Source of the DNA: Neobacillus sp. WH10
Lineage (GTDB): Bacteria; Bacillota; Bacilli; Bacillales; Cytobacillaceae
DNA: 64,000 bases
Direction of reading: 5' to 3'
Assembly: GCF_030123405.1 (NCBI RefSeq)
Contig: NZ_CP126110.1
Coordinates: forward strand, 5,518,001-5,582,000
The position numbers were made by a program, and so were the translations under genes. Position 1 is the first letter of the stretch. Each line of letters starts with the position of its first letter. Of this stretch, positions 34,541 through 42,691 are shown one piece after another. The notes under the pieces are model-generated. The model was not told the DNA's origin, searched no databases, and was given only the letters and a program-made list of their open reading frames with translations.

Positions 34541-34570
34541 AAAACCTCATTTACTTATGGTACGGTTCCC
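34541..34570 (-). repeat. Attachment site F at the genuine rlmH 3' end (type 1)
   Basis: The minus strand reads GGGGAACCGTACCATAAGTAA (Gly-Glu-Pro-Tyr-His-Lys-stop of rlmH) followed by ATGAGGTTTT. The last rlmH codons are exactly where SCC elements insert in staphylococci. The other five copies repeat this segment. Confidence 0.8.
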
Positions 34571-35030
34571 CTCGATTTATCCGAAATGCTCGGTAAATTT
34601 GTTCCACCAATATCAACCTCATTAGCTGATGGGGGAAGGTCATTCGGGAAAAAGATAGTTGTTCGTTAGACCGATTTATTACTTCCTCACTCAAGCCTAA
34701 TGAACCGCCGATCACAAAGGCAATTTTACTTTTTCCGTATGTCGCTAGTTTATCTAACCTATCGGCAAGTTCTTCGGATGAACCCAGCTTTCCTTGGATG
34801 GCTAACGCAATCACATATGTATCCTGGCCAATCTTTGCGAGAATTCTTTCGCCCTCTTTTTGCTTCACCTGGACCATTTCCAGATCGCTTAATTCTTCAG
34901 GTGCCTTTTCATCTGCAACTTCAATGACATCTACCTTTGCATAGGCGGATAATCTCTTTAAATACTCTTCAATGCCCTGCTTTAAATATTTCTCTTTTAA
35001 CTTACCAACTGTAATGATCGAGATATTCAC
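34551..35030 (-). CDS. rlmH: 23S rRNA pseudouridine-1915 N3-methyltransferase (RlmH/OrfX)
   Basis: SPOUT-class methyltransferase that methylates pseudouridine 1915 of 23S rRNA. The 159-residue protein has the knot motif Phe-Val-Ile-Gly-Gly-Ser-Leu-Gly-Leu and the invariant C-terminus Arg-Gly-Glu-Pro-Tyr-His-Lys. GTG 35030 gives the exact Bacillus length; AAAGGG lies upstream. Its 3' end is the integration target for SCC elements in staphylococci, and here that end is repeated five more times downstream. A DnaA-box cluster lies just upstream. Confidence 0.96.
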   Translation of the reverse strand: MNISIITVGKLKEKYLKQGIEEYLKRLSAYAKVDVIEVADEKAPEELSDLEMVQVKQKEGERILAKIGQDTYVIALAIQGKLGSSEELADRLDKLATYGKSKIAFVIGGSLGLSEEVINRSNEQLSFSRMTFPHQLMRLILVEQIYRAFRINRGEPYHK

Positions 35031-35200
35031 AATCCACAACCCTTTTAATTAGATTACAAACAGCTTACAAACAAGATATCCACAGTAGTTATCCACATAT
35101 TCACATTTTTTATCCACATCTTGTATGGAATCACTTGTTCGCCACCATATATACAGCCTGTTTTTCACAATATTCACAGCTTGTTGATGATTTATCCACA
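35023..35200 (+). promoter_or_regulatory. DnaA-box cluster
   Basis: Three perfect TTATCCACA boxes (35089-35097, 35110-35118, 35192-35200) and at least four one-mismatch boxes (35023-35031, 35076-35084, 35097-35105, 35170-35178) lie in the same orientation within 180 bp, spanning the start of rlmH and the end of yyzF. Bacillus subtilis has DnaA-binding clusters outside oriC, one of them, as I recall, at yydA (rlmH). It may titrate DnaA near the origin or adjust local transcription. Confidence 0.8.
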
Positions 35201-35289
35201 GGGATTTTTGATAATACCGGATATGTTTGATATTGATCGACAATATCATCTAATGCAATTTCTATATGTTCCTCACAGCTATAAATCAT
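35131..35289 (-). CDS. yyzF: Small CxxH/CxxC protein YyzF
   Basis: A 52-residue protein starting at ATG 35289 behind GAAGGTG and ending at TGA 35131. It contains Cys-Glu-Glu-His near the N-terminus and Cys-Glu-Tyr-Cys near the C-terminus, the CxxH/CxxC arrangement of the YyzF family, a likely zinc site. It occupies the conserved position between htrC and rlmH. Its coding sequence contains DnaA boxes. Function unknown. Confidence 0.85.
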   Translation of the reverse strand: MIYSCEEHIEIALDDIVDQYQTYPVLSKIPVDKSSTSCEYCEKQAVYMVANK

Positions 35290-35390
35290 TAATTTTCACC
35301 TTCCCGAACTACATCGTTATTCTTATTTTTTCTTTTCTATCAGCAATCATACTTAACTTATGACCTCATTTATAATACCATAATAAAAAA

Positions 35391-35416
35391 CAGGAAAGTG
35401 AACGAATCACTCTCCT
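35391..35416 (-). terminator. Terminator of htrC
   Basis: CAGGAAAGTGA (35391-35401) pairs with TCACTCTCCTG (35406-35416), with one mismatch. On the minus strand it is followed by a run of T. Confidence 0.85.
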
Positions 35417-35432
35417 GCCTTACACAGCACAA

Positions 35433-36662
35433 TTATTGCAATTTTTCTCCCGTCAATGTTAAGGTTGTTTCCTTTTGCTTCCCATCACGGTAAAATTTAA
35501 TCGACATTTTGTCGCCAATTTTCTTTTTCTGATACAAATGTTTCCGAAGGTCAATGACATCATTTATTTTTTCCCCGTCCATTTCGACGATAACATCGAG
35601 CTCCTTTAATCCGGCTTGCGCTGCTGGAGAATTTGGTACAACTTGACGCAGTGCTACACCGTAATTCACATCACGAGGGAGTTTCAATGCTTCCTCTTGG
35701 TAATATGCAGGTATTTCCTCAACCGATTTTAAATCAACACCCATATATGGACGTTTTACGGTGCCGAATTTCTCGAGATCATCAATAATTGGCTTGGCAG
35801 AATTTATAGGAATCGATAAGCCAATTCCTTCAACAGCCTGCTGGGCAATTTTCATCGAGTTAATCCCAATCACTTGGCCTGCCATATTGATTAACGCTCC
35901 ACCGCTGTTACCTGGATTAATTGCAGCATCGGTTTGTAAAACCTCTGATTGCCAGTCAACAACGCCATTCTGATCAATATCTACAGGGATGGTCCGTTTT
36001 AGCCCGGAGATAATTCCTTGTGTTACCGATCCGGAAAAAGTTGCACCGAGTGGATTTCCTATCGCGATGACTGTCTCTCCCATTTTTAAACTATCGGAAT
36101 TGCCGAATTCCGCCACCTTTTTTACTTTACTTGCATCGATTTCTAAAACAGCTAAATCAGTCCAAATATCGCTTCCTAAGAGCTTTGCAGGTATCTTCGT
36201 CCCATCTGACATTGTTACTTCCAGTTTAGTAGCTCCCTCTACAACGTGATGGTTCGTTACAACAAAGGCCTTATTTCCTTCTTTTTTATAAATTACACCT
36301 GACCCTGTCCCTGAAGGCTCTTCTGCATTAGCATCCTCTGACCAAAAGCTTGTTGATTGAATGTTGTTAATACCGACAACAGTCTCACCTGTTTTATCAA
36401 CTGCTTTTGTAATATCGGTAGTTACATCATATGAAATCTGTTTAGTGACTTTTTGCTGATTCGTTTTGTTTGTTTCTGTCGCCGTATTTTGATTGGGACT
36501 AATTGTATAAGGCAGGACACCTTGATTGGACAAGGTTGGAAGGGCAAGAATCACTATAATTGCGCCAATAATTGCTCCCGCTAAGCTAGCGAGAAAATAA
36601 CCTCCTCTTTTTCCTTTTTGCCCCCGATAACGCTCTTGTGAATACTCGTCATAATAACCCAT
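35433..36662 (-). CDS. htrC: Membrane-anchored serine protease HtrC (DegP/HtrA family)
   Basis: Quality-control protease of 409 residues: cytoplasmic N-terminus, one membrane span (about 22-43), a low-complexity linker, a trypsin-like domain with His139, Asp169 and Ser253 (Gly-Asn-Ser-Gly-Gly), and one PDZ domain (about 310-405). It degrades or refolds misfolded proteins outside the membrane. As in other Bacillus it follows walJ, but a terminator and a 375-bp gap show that it has its own promoter. Confidence 0.95.
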   Translation of the reverse strand: MGYYDEYSQERYRGQKGKRGGYFLASLAGAIIGAIIVILALPTLSNQGVLPYTISPNQNTATETNKTNQQKVTKQISYDVTTDITKAVDKTGETVVGINNIQSTSFWSEDANAEEPSGTGSGVIYKKEGNKAFVVTNHHVVEGATKLEVTMSDGTKIPAKLLGSDIWTDLAVLEIDASKVKKVAEFGNSDSLKMGETVIAIGNPLGATFSGSVTQGIISGLKRTIPVDIDQNGVVDWQSEVLQTDAAINPGNSGGALINMAGQVIGINSMKIAQQAVEGIGLSIPINSAKPIIDDLEKFGTVKRPYMGVDLKSVEEIPAYYQEEALKLPRDVNYGVALRQVVPNSPAAQAGLKELDVIVEMDGEKINDVIDLRKHLYQKKKIGDKMSIKFYRDGKQKETTLTLTGEKLQ

Positions 36663-37037
36663 TTACACTATTCCTCTCCTTCGAAAAGGTTGCTATTTTC
36701 TATTTTGGCTTATAATAACAATTATAATCCTCCATCCTTAAATTACTAAAAAATTGCATACAATTAAGAAAAACTTCCCAATTTGTTCATAGTTTTTTCA
36801 CAATAACCGTAAATGATATCTTACATCTCTATCTATTTTAGAAATACATTACTTCATTCAAAGAATCAACCCTATATAATATAGGCGGTGTGAGCAGAGC
36901 TTGGCTGCTCTTAGCTAGCAGCGTAACTTAATATATTTCACCTTGATTGGATAGACTCATTCGTTTTGCGGTGCTTCGCCCCATTTCTACGCAAAAAATG
37001 AAGTGCCCTTAAAAAAGACAACTTCATTCTTTTTACA
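36663..37037. other. Gap between walJ and htrC
   Basis: It holds the htrC promoter region (minus strand, exact elements not certain) and, at 36994-37030, the walJ terminator: AATGAAGT (36997-37004) pairs with ACTTCATT (37021-37028), followed on the minus strand by a T-run. A small GAGCA/CTGCTC hairpin lies near 36892. No gene is seen. Confidence 0.7.
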
Positions 37038-37832
37038 CTATATTGCTGTTAAAATGGTTGGTATTTTCGGATCTGTATCATATAGCTCGAACTGTTCTCC
37101 AACAATATGACCGCAGCTCTCAAGGGTTTGTGTTACCGCCATTTTCGCTAAGTCCTTCATGTTATTATCGAGGCTTAAATGGGCGAGATAGACCCGCTTC
37201 GTTCGATCACCCACCACATCACTCATTGCAAGTGCCGCATCTTCATTGGAGACATGGCCGACATCACTTAAAATTCTCCGTTTAATGTTCCAAGGATATC
37301 TGCCCATGCGCAGCATTTGCACATCGTGGTTTGATTCAAAAATGTAGACATCGGCATTTGAGATTGTTCCCTTCATCCGATCACTTACATAACCTGTATC
37401 AGTAATTAAAACAAGTTTTTTCCCGGAATGATGGAATACATAAAACATCGGCTCTGCAGCATCATGCGAGACACCGAACGATTCAATATCAGTAGAACCA
37501 AAGCTCTTCACCGTTTCCATATTAAAAACAAACTTTTGCTCTGTTGGAATCACACCTACCGAGCTTTCCATCGCCCTCCATGTTTTTTCATTTGCATAAA
37601 CAGGCAAATGATATTTCCGGGCAAGAACACCAATCCCTTTAATGTGATCGCTATGCTCATGCGTGACAAAGATCCCAGAAAGCTTGCTGATATCACGATC
37701 AATTTGTCCGAAAAGCGACTCCATCTGCTTCCCGCTAAACCCAGCATCCACTAGAAAGGAATGTTCATCAGACTCTACATACAAGGCGTTACCTGTGCTC
37801 CCGCTTGCTAGGATGCTATATCGCAACGACAT
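37038..37832 (-). CDS. walJ: Metallo-beta-lactamase-fold exonuclease WalJ
   Basis: Metallo-hydrolase of 264 residues with the metal motif Thr-His-Glu-His-Ser-Asp-His near residue 58 and further His/Asp ligands (Thr-Asp-Thr-Gly, Ser-Asn-His). WalJ/YycJ proteins have 5'-3' exonuclease activity and help coordinate cell division with replication. Last gene of the walRKHIJ operon, 6 bp after walI, ended by the terminator near 37000. Confidence 0.94.
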   Translation of the reverse strand: MSLRYSILASGSTGNALYVESDEHSFLVDAGFSGKQMESLFGQIDRDISKLSGIFVTHEHSDHIKGIGVLARKYHLPVYANEKTWRAMESSVGVIPTEQKFVFNMETVKSFGSTDIESFGVSHDAAEPMFYVFHHSGKKLVLITDTGYVSDRMKGTISNADVYIFESNHDVQMLRMGRYPWNIKRRILSDVGHVSNEDAALAMSDVVGDRTKRVYLAHLSLDNNMKDLAKMAVTQTLESCGHIVGEQFELYDTDPKIPTILTAI

Positions 37833-37838
37833 ACTTTT

Positions 37839-38636
37839 TCACTCCACTTTACTATTATCATCGCTATTAAACTGAATAATCTGCCCTTCAAAGGCATTTA
37901 CAAAAAGACTTTCCTTATCATTGACGACAATGCGCCAGGTTGGTGCTAACACTTGGGAAGCAGCTAAGCCAACGAGGGTCGAATAACCAAGCTCAACCTT
38001 GGTAATCTTACTCTTCGGCTTTAATACCCCCTTTTGATGCAAGGTTTCAATGGCCTTTAATGGAGGGAGAATTTCCTCTTTATCCGTCAATTTTTCAATA
38101 TCCTCTAAATAGGTTTGCTGATAGGAAATAATTTGATTATCAGCATTAAGATTAAATGTAATCATTCCATTTATATTTTGATATAAGGGAAAATTATCAT
38201 ATTGCTGAAAATAGGTAATGGTATTTTTTTTATCATTTTTCTCCCAAAATTGATAGTGTTCACCGTAAAGGATGTTTTCCTTAAAAAAACTAAAGAGCTC
38301 TGATGGTTCAAATTTGGAATTTAACTGCAGCGGCTTATCAAGTGTCATCAGAAGCGTTGTACCAGGATCCTTCACTACAGCCGTCTGGCCCTTAAGTTTT
38401 GCGGTTTCATTTTTTGTAAAAGTTCTTGGTTTTGCACTTAAATATTGATTCTTAATCGGTGCCTTTGGGAGCGCCTCATATGTGATTTCATCCGCTTTTA
38501 GCTTTTCTTCAAAAGAAGCCTCGGTTGCAACTTCATATTTATTGGAATCACGAATTTTCATGAATTGAAATAAGAGGTACACGTCAAGGATCAGGAATGT
38601 AATGATAAAAATGGTTTTAATTTTACTCCAATCCAT
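37839..38636 (-). CDS. walI: WalK regulator WalI (YycI)
   Basis: Membrane-anchored extracytoplasmic protein of 265 residues with one N-terminal span (about 6-25). With WalH it binds WalK in the membrane and modulates its kinase activity. ATG 38636 follows AGGAGG inside walH and overlaps its end by 14 bases. Confidence 0.94.
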   Translation of the reverse strand: MDWSKIKTIFIITFLILDVYLLFQFMKIRDSNKYEVATEASFEEKLKADEITYEALPKAPIKNQYLSAKPRTFTKNETAKLKGQTAVVKDPGTTLLMTLDKPLQLNSKFEPSELFSFFKENILYGEHYQFWEKNDKKNTITYFQQYDNFPLYQNINGMITFNLNADNQIISYQQTYLEDIEKLTDKEEILPPLKAIETLHQKGVLKPKSKITKVELGYSTLVGLAASQVLAPTWRIVVNDKESLFVNAFEGQIIQFNSDDNSKVE

Positions 38637-39942
38637 GCTTCAAACCTCCTATCTCATCCATCGTAATTTGTCCCCAGATTTTATCATAACGATAGAACCA
38701 GGCAGGTTCCAAAAGGATTAATTTATTCTCCTCCGAATCCCTTTCCATCCGATAGCCCAAGATCAGTTCTTCAAGAAGCTCTGGCTTAAAATTCTTTTTA
38801 TTTTGTAAAAACTCCAAGACTTCATGTCCTGATGGACGCGTAACCTTTTGCATCTCCATCGTTAATGGCATCAACGAAATATTCGGGCGGACATACATAT
38901 TGATTTCATCCCGACCCCAAACCTCAGTAATTTCAGATAGCCCTTTGTCGTTAAAAACAGGATAACCATCCATACTGTATAAACGAAAGGTGACAGACCG
39001 TTTATATTCACTTTTCGAAACAAAACGAAATGGGTCCGTCCATCCGCCATGCTCATTCACAAAATCAATGCTTCTTTTGACTAAAGCATAGGAACTGTCA
39101 AGATAATTATCCTCTGCTGTCGGGTTCACATAGCGAAGGATATTGGTATCGTAATTGATATTCATTTTACTCGAGTCGTTCGTGTACTCTTCTCCATGAG
39201 GAACAAAGCTTTTCTGAACAAAACTTGGATCGCTAAAGAGTGCATCCTTGAATTCATCTGAGTTAAGGGCAACTGGCAAATATTTGTACGTCGTCATTTC
39301 TGTTTCACCATCAGGCAGGAAGAGCGTACGTCTTTCCGATACTTTATAGGCAAAATACTGCGGATACCGGTTTGCATTTTTATAAAATTCCTGATTAAAC
39401 TCATTCAAATTCGCTGATGAAATATGACTGATATAGACTTGCTGGTTTTCAGAGGAAACAAAGTACACAATTCCATTTTCCTTATCCAAGCCCTCAACAT
39501 TAATAATAATTCGATTGAAATTGAAGGAAGGTACCCTTTTTCCCTCAAAATTTAATACACTTCGATATAATTCTACTGGAACCTCTCCTGGAAAAATAAT
39601 CTCAGCATTTCCGCTTCTATGGATTAATTCATCAATATTTTCCACTTTATCAGTATAATTTTTTACATCAAAAATAGACCAACGGCTTATGTCCTTAACA
39701 ATTTTTTCGAGCTCACCTGTGTTATTGGTTCCATAATGCTGTCCCTTTATATGAAACAGAACCTGGTCAGGTCTGACAATTTTTTGAACCTCTTGTTTTT
39801 CACTTACTGTGACCTCGTCCAAATATTTGTTTTTTTCCATTGTGTCGTAGTGGGGCTGATAGGTCCAAAGATTCCATGTTAACAGAATACTAACCAAAAC
39901 TAATACGGTTAAAATACCTGATTTAATATTTTCGTATCTCAT
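38623..39942 (-). CDS. walH: WalK regulator WalH (YycH)
   Basis: Extracytoplasmic regulator of 439 residues with one N-terminal span (about 8-27). ATG 39942 overlaps the walK stop (ATGA) and has GAGG upstream, so it is preferred over ATG 39948. It forms a membrane complex with WalI and WalK. Confidence 0.94.
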   Translation of the reverse strand: MRYENIKSGILTVLVLVSILLTWNLWTYQPHYDTMEKNKYLDEVTVSEKQEVQKIVRPDQVLFHIKGQHYGTNNTGELEKIVKDISRWSIFDVKNYTDKVENIDELIHRSGNAEIIFPGEVPVELYRSVLNFEGKRVPSFNFNRIIINVEGLDKENGIVYFVSSENQQVYISHISSANLNEFNQEFYKNANRYPQYFAYKVSERRTLFLPDGETEMTTYKYLPVALNSDEFKDALFSDPSFVQKSFVPHGEEYTNDSSKMNINYDTNILRYVNPTAEDNYLDSSYALVKRSIDFVNEHGGWTDPFRFVSKSEYKRSVTFRLYSMDGYPVFNDKGLSEITEVWGRDEINMYVRPNISLMPLTMEMQKVTRPSGHEVLEFLQNKKNFKPELLEELILGYRMERDSEENKLILLEPAWFYRYDKIWGQITMDEIGGLKHGLE

Positions 39943-41765
39943 GACCATTCATCCTCTTCAGAACGCTCGTATGGCAGTGAAAAAGAAATCTTTGTTCCTT
40001 TTCCTTCCTCACTTGTTGCCCAGATAGCTCCGCCATGTGCATTGACCATTTCCTTTGCAATTGCCAGCCCTAGTCCTGTACCGCCCAATTTTCGTGTCCT
40101 CGCTTTATCGACACGATAAAAACGGTTAAAAATCTTTCCAATATTCTCTTTTGGAATCCCCACGCCTTGGTCCGACACGCTGACGATCATCTTGTCTTCC
40201 TTTTCTTTTATCGAAAAAGTGACTTGGCCTCCTTCTGGAGAATACTTTAAGGCGTTGGAAATAATGTTGTACAATACCTGCGTCATTTTATCTTCATCAA
40301 TTTCAACAAAGATGGCTTGTTTAGGCAGCTTTCTTTTAAATGTAACATTTTGTTCTTTAGACATTTCAAACCGATCGATGATGCGGTCGTAGAAATCAAC
40401 AAAGTTCACCCACTCGATGTTCAGCTTGTAATCCGTGCTATCCATTTTCGATAGCTGCAGCAGGTCATTGACAAGCCGGATCATTCGTTCTGTTTCTGTC
40501 CGCGTTACCTCTAAAAAGTTTGGTGCAATTTCTGTATCCTGCCACGCACCATCAGCAAGGGCTTCTAAGTAACTGCGCATCGTTGTCAGCGGCGTTCTTA
40601 GCTCATGAGAGACATTGGCGACAAATTCTCGTCTTTCAGCATCAATTTTTTCCTGCTCCGTAATATCATGCAAGACGGCAATCAAGCCATTGACAAATCC
40701 TGTTTCTTTTTGAATAACAGAGAAATTTGCACGTAGAATATAGCGTTCAGATTTTGTACTATAATCTAAAATTAATGAATCCTTTTCCTCCAAAAGATCT
40801 TCAAATGTATTAGTATCGTCTAAATCCAATAAAGAGACGATTGGCTGGGAAAGAACTGTTTCACGTGAAACATTCAGCATTTCGGCAGCAGGCTCGTTGA
40901 TTAAAATAACCCGGCCTTTTCTGTCTGTTGCAATCACACCATCAGTCATATACGACAAAACCGATGACAGCTTTCTTCGTTCCCCTTCTGTCATCGCCTG
41001 TGCTTCCTGAAGTTTTTTTGTTAAATGGTTAAAGGTCATTGCTAGCGTGCCAATTTCATCATGTCCGTAAACTTTAACCTTACGCGAAAAATTCCCCTTT
41101 GACATCGCTAGTGCATGTTTCTTCATATCGGCGATTGGTCTTGTAATGGTTTGAGCTAATAAAATACCTAATACGGCCGTAATCGCTAAAGCGATGCCTG
41201 TGCCTGTTGCAAAAATCTTATTAATGGTTTTCATTTGTTCAAACACATTTTCAATTTTTGCGACTAAATATATGGAGCCAATTACCTTTTTCCCAGACTT
41301 AATTGGGGTAGAGAGGACCCAGATCCGGTGGCCGGTTTGCTTGTCAATTTTGATGGCACTTTGATCTTCTTCTAACACCATCGATTGTTTCACTTGAAGC
41401 CTTGTTGTCCTTTGACCGACTATTCCTTGATTGTTTTGATCAGAGGTACCTAGTATTTTTAGAGATCTGTTTTCAATTACCTGGACTTCTGAGATATCCC
41501 CTGCATCGAAATCATGGAGAATTTCCCTAATATCTTCCTCGAGTGTTGGGTCTTCAGGCGTTCGTTCCTTTTCCATTTCCTCAACAATATTATAGGCAAG
41601 CAAATTCACCCGTTCTTTTAACGATGTCTGGAAGTTGGTTCGTAATGTTTCTTCAAGCTGCCTGACAAAATAAACCCCAATTATTTGCATTGCCACTAAA
41701 AGAAGGAGGACATAAATGATAACAAATTTTACGTGTATAGAGCGAAAGAAACCAACTTTTTTCAT
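39939..41765 (-). CDS. walK: Essential cell-wall sensor kinase WalK
   Basis: Sensor kinase of 608 residues: TM1 about 12-33, extracellular Cache-like domain, TM2 about 183-203, HAMP, cytoplasmic PAS (about 265-370), HisKA with Asn-Val-Ser-His-Glu-Leu-Arg-Thr-Pro near residue 389, and HATPase_c. It phosphorylates WalR in response to cell-wall status at the division site. ATG 41765 is chosen over TTG 41768. A perfect parS site lies inside the gene. Confidence 0.97.
   Translation of the reverse strand: MKKVGFFRSIHVKFVIIYVLLLLVAMQIIGVYFVRQLEETLRTNFQTSLKERVNLLAYNIVEEMEKERTPEDPTLEEDIREILHDFDAGDISEVQVIENRSLKILGTSDQNNQGIVGQRTTRLQVKQSMVLEEDQSAIKIDKQTGHRIWVLSTPIKSGKKVIGSIYLVAKIENVFEQMKTINKIFATGTGIALAITAVLGILLAQTITRPIADMKKHALAMSKGNFSRKVKVYGHDEIGTLAMTFNHLTKKLQEAQAMTEGERRKLSSVLSYMTDGVIATDRKGRVILINEPAAEMLNVSRETVLSQPIVSLLDLDDTNTFEDLLEEKDSLILDYSTKSERYILRANFSVIQKETGFVNGLIAVLHDITEQEKIDAERREFVANVSHELRTPLTTMRSYLEALADGAWQDTEIAPNFLEVTRTETERMIRLVNDLLQLSKMDSTDYKLNIEWVNFVDFYDRIIDRFEMSKEQNVTFKRKLPKQAIFVEIDEDKMTQVLYNIISNALKYSPEGGQVTFSIKEKEDKMIVSVSDQGVGIPKENIGKIFNRFYRVDKARTRKLGGTGLGLAIAKEMVNAHGGAIWATSEEGKGTKISFSLPYERSEEDEWS
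40857..40872. promoter_or_regulatory. parS site within walK
   Basis: TGTTTCACGTGAAACA matches the parS consensus at all 16 positions. It lies in the PAS-coding part of walK, so the codons must serve both the protein and ParB binding. Confidence 0.9.
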
Positions 41766-41773
41766 CAAGTAAA

Positions 41774-42484
41774 CTACTCCTGTTCAGGATTGCGTAAATA
41801 ATAGCCAACGCCACGACGCGTGACGATCCATGTTGGATGGCTCGGACTATCCTCAATTTTTTCACGCAGACGTCTTACAGTAACATCAACAGTCCGAACA
41901 TCACCGTAATAATCATAGCCCCACACGGTTTGTAACAAGTGTTCTCTTGTCATAACCTGTCCGATATGCTGTGCCAAATAGTAAAGCAGTTCAAATTCCC
42001 GGTGTGTCAATTCAATGGTTTCGCCTCGTTTGGAAACCACATAAGCATCCGGATGAATCACGAGCGAACCAATTTCAATTTCGTTCGTGTCACTTTCAGC
42101 ATCTGGCTGAGCTAAGATTTGATTGTGACGGCGTAAGTTTGCCTTTACACGGGCAATTAATTCCCTTGTGCTAAATGGCTTTGTTACATAATCATCTGCA
42201 CCAAGTTCAAGCCCTAACACCTTATCAATTTCAGAATCCTTTGCTGTAAGCATTATAATCGGCATTTCATATTTCTTCCGGACTTCGCGGCAAACTTCCA
42301 TCCCATCTCTGAGTGGAAGCATGATATCTAAGAGGATTAAGTCAGGCTGTATTTCATCTACCAACCGAAGCGCTTCGTTACCATCGTAGGCGCAATAGAC
42401 AATATATCCTTCTTTTTTTAAGTTAAACTGCAAAATATCAGCAATCGGTTTTTCATCATCGATAACAAGAATTTTCTTTTCCAT
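41774..42484 (-). CDS. walR: Essential cell-wall response regulator WalR
   Basis: OmpR-family regulator of 236 residues controlling autolysins and wall synthesis. Receiver with Asp9/Asp10 and phospho-acceptor Asp53 (Leu-Leu-Asp-Ile-Met-Leu-Pro), then winged helix with Arg-Thr-Val-Asp-Val-Thr. ATG 42484 follows AAAGGAG with 8-base spacing and gives the known length; the frame open to 42502 is not used. First gene of walRKHIJ. Confidence 0.97.
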   Translation of the reverse strand: MEKKILVIDDEKPIADILQFNLKKEGYIVYCAYDGNEALRLVDEIQPDLILLDIMLPLRDGMEVCREVRKKYEMPIIMLTAKDSEIDKVLGLELGADDYVTKPFSTRELIARVKANLRRHNQILAQPDAESDTNEIEIGSLVIHPDAYVVSKRGETIELTHREFELLYYLAQHIGQVMTREHLLQTVWGYDYYGDVRTVDVTVRRLREKIEDSPSHPTWIVTRRGVGYYLRNPEQE

Positions 42485-42651
42485 ACCATTTCTCCTTTTC
42501 ATTCAATTACGATCTATACAATAAAAAAATTCTAGAAGTCATACCTATACTAGTTTACTTTACCATTTTATTTGCTTAAATTCACCTATAACTAGCACTT
42601 AGAAATATTTGGATAACATCTATTTCTAAGATTGTTAAAAATATCAAACAT

Positions 42652-42681
42652 AAAAAAAGCCTCTAGTAATTAACTAGAGAC
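42652..42681 (-). terminator. Terminator of the M23 peptidase gene
   Basis: CTCTAGT (42661-42667) and ACTAGAG (42673-42679) form the stem; on the minus strand GC and a long T-run follow. Confidence 0.85.
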
Positions 42682-42691
42682 CCTTGTTCCA

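Larger units (their letters stand above)
32977..34570. mobile_element. Putative rlmH-targeted cassette 1, decayed, directly at rlmH
   Basis: A 1.6-kb segment between site E (type 2) and the true rlmH end (site F, type 1). It holds a broken serine recombinase (copy 2), one small intact gene with its terminator, and about 245 bp (33023-33267) without a recognisable gene. Confidence 0.5.

Noticed and set aside
35023..35200. DnaA-box cluster as oriC
   Set aside because: dnaA, rpmH and an AT-rich unwinding region are absent; gene order places oriC beyond the right edge, past mnmG.
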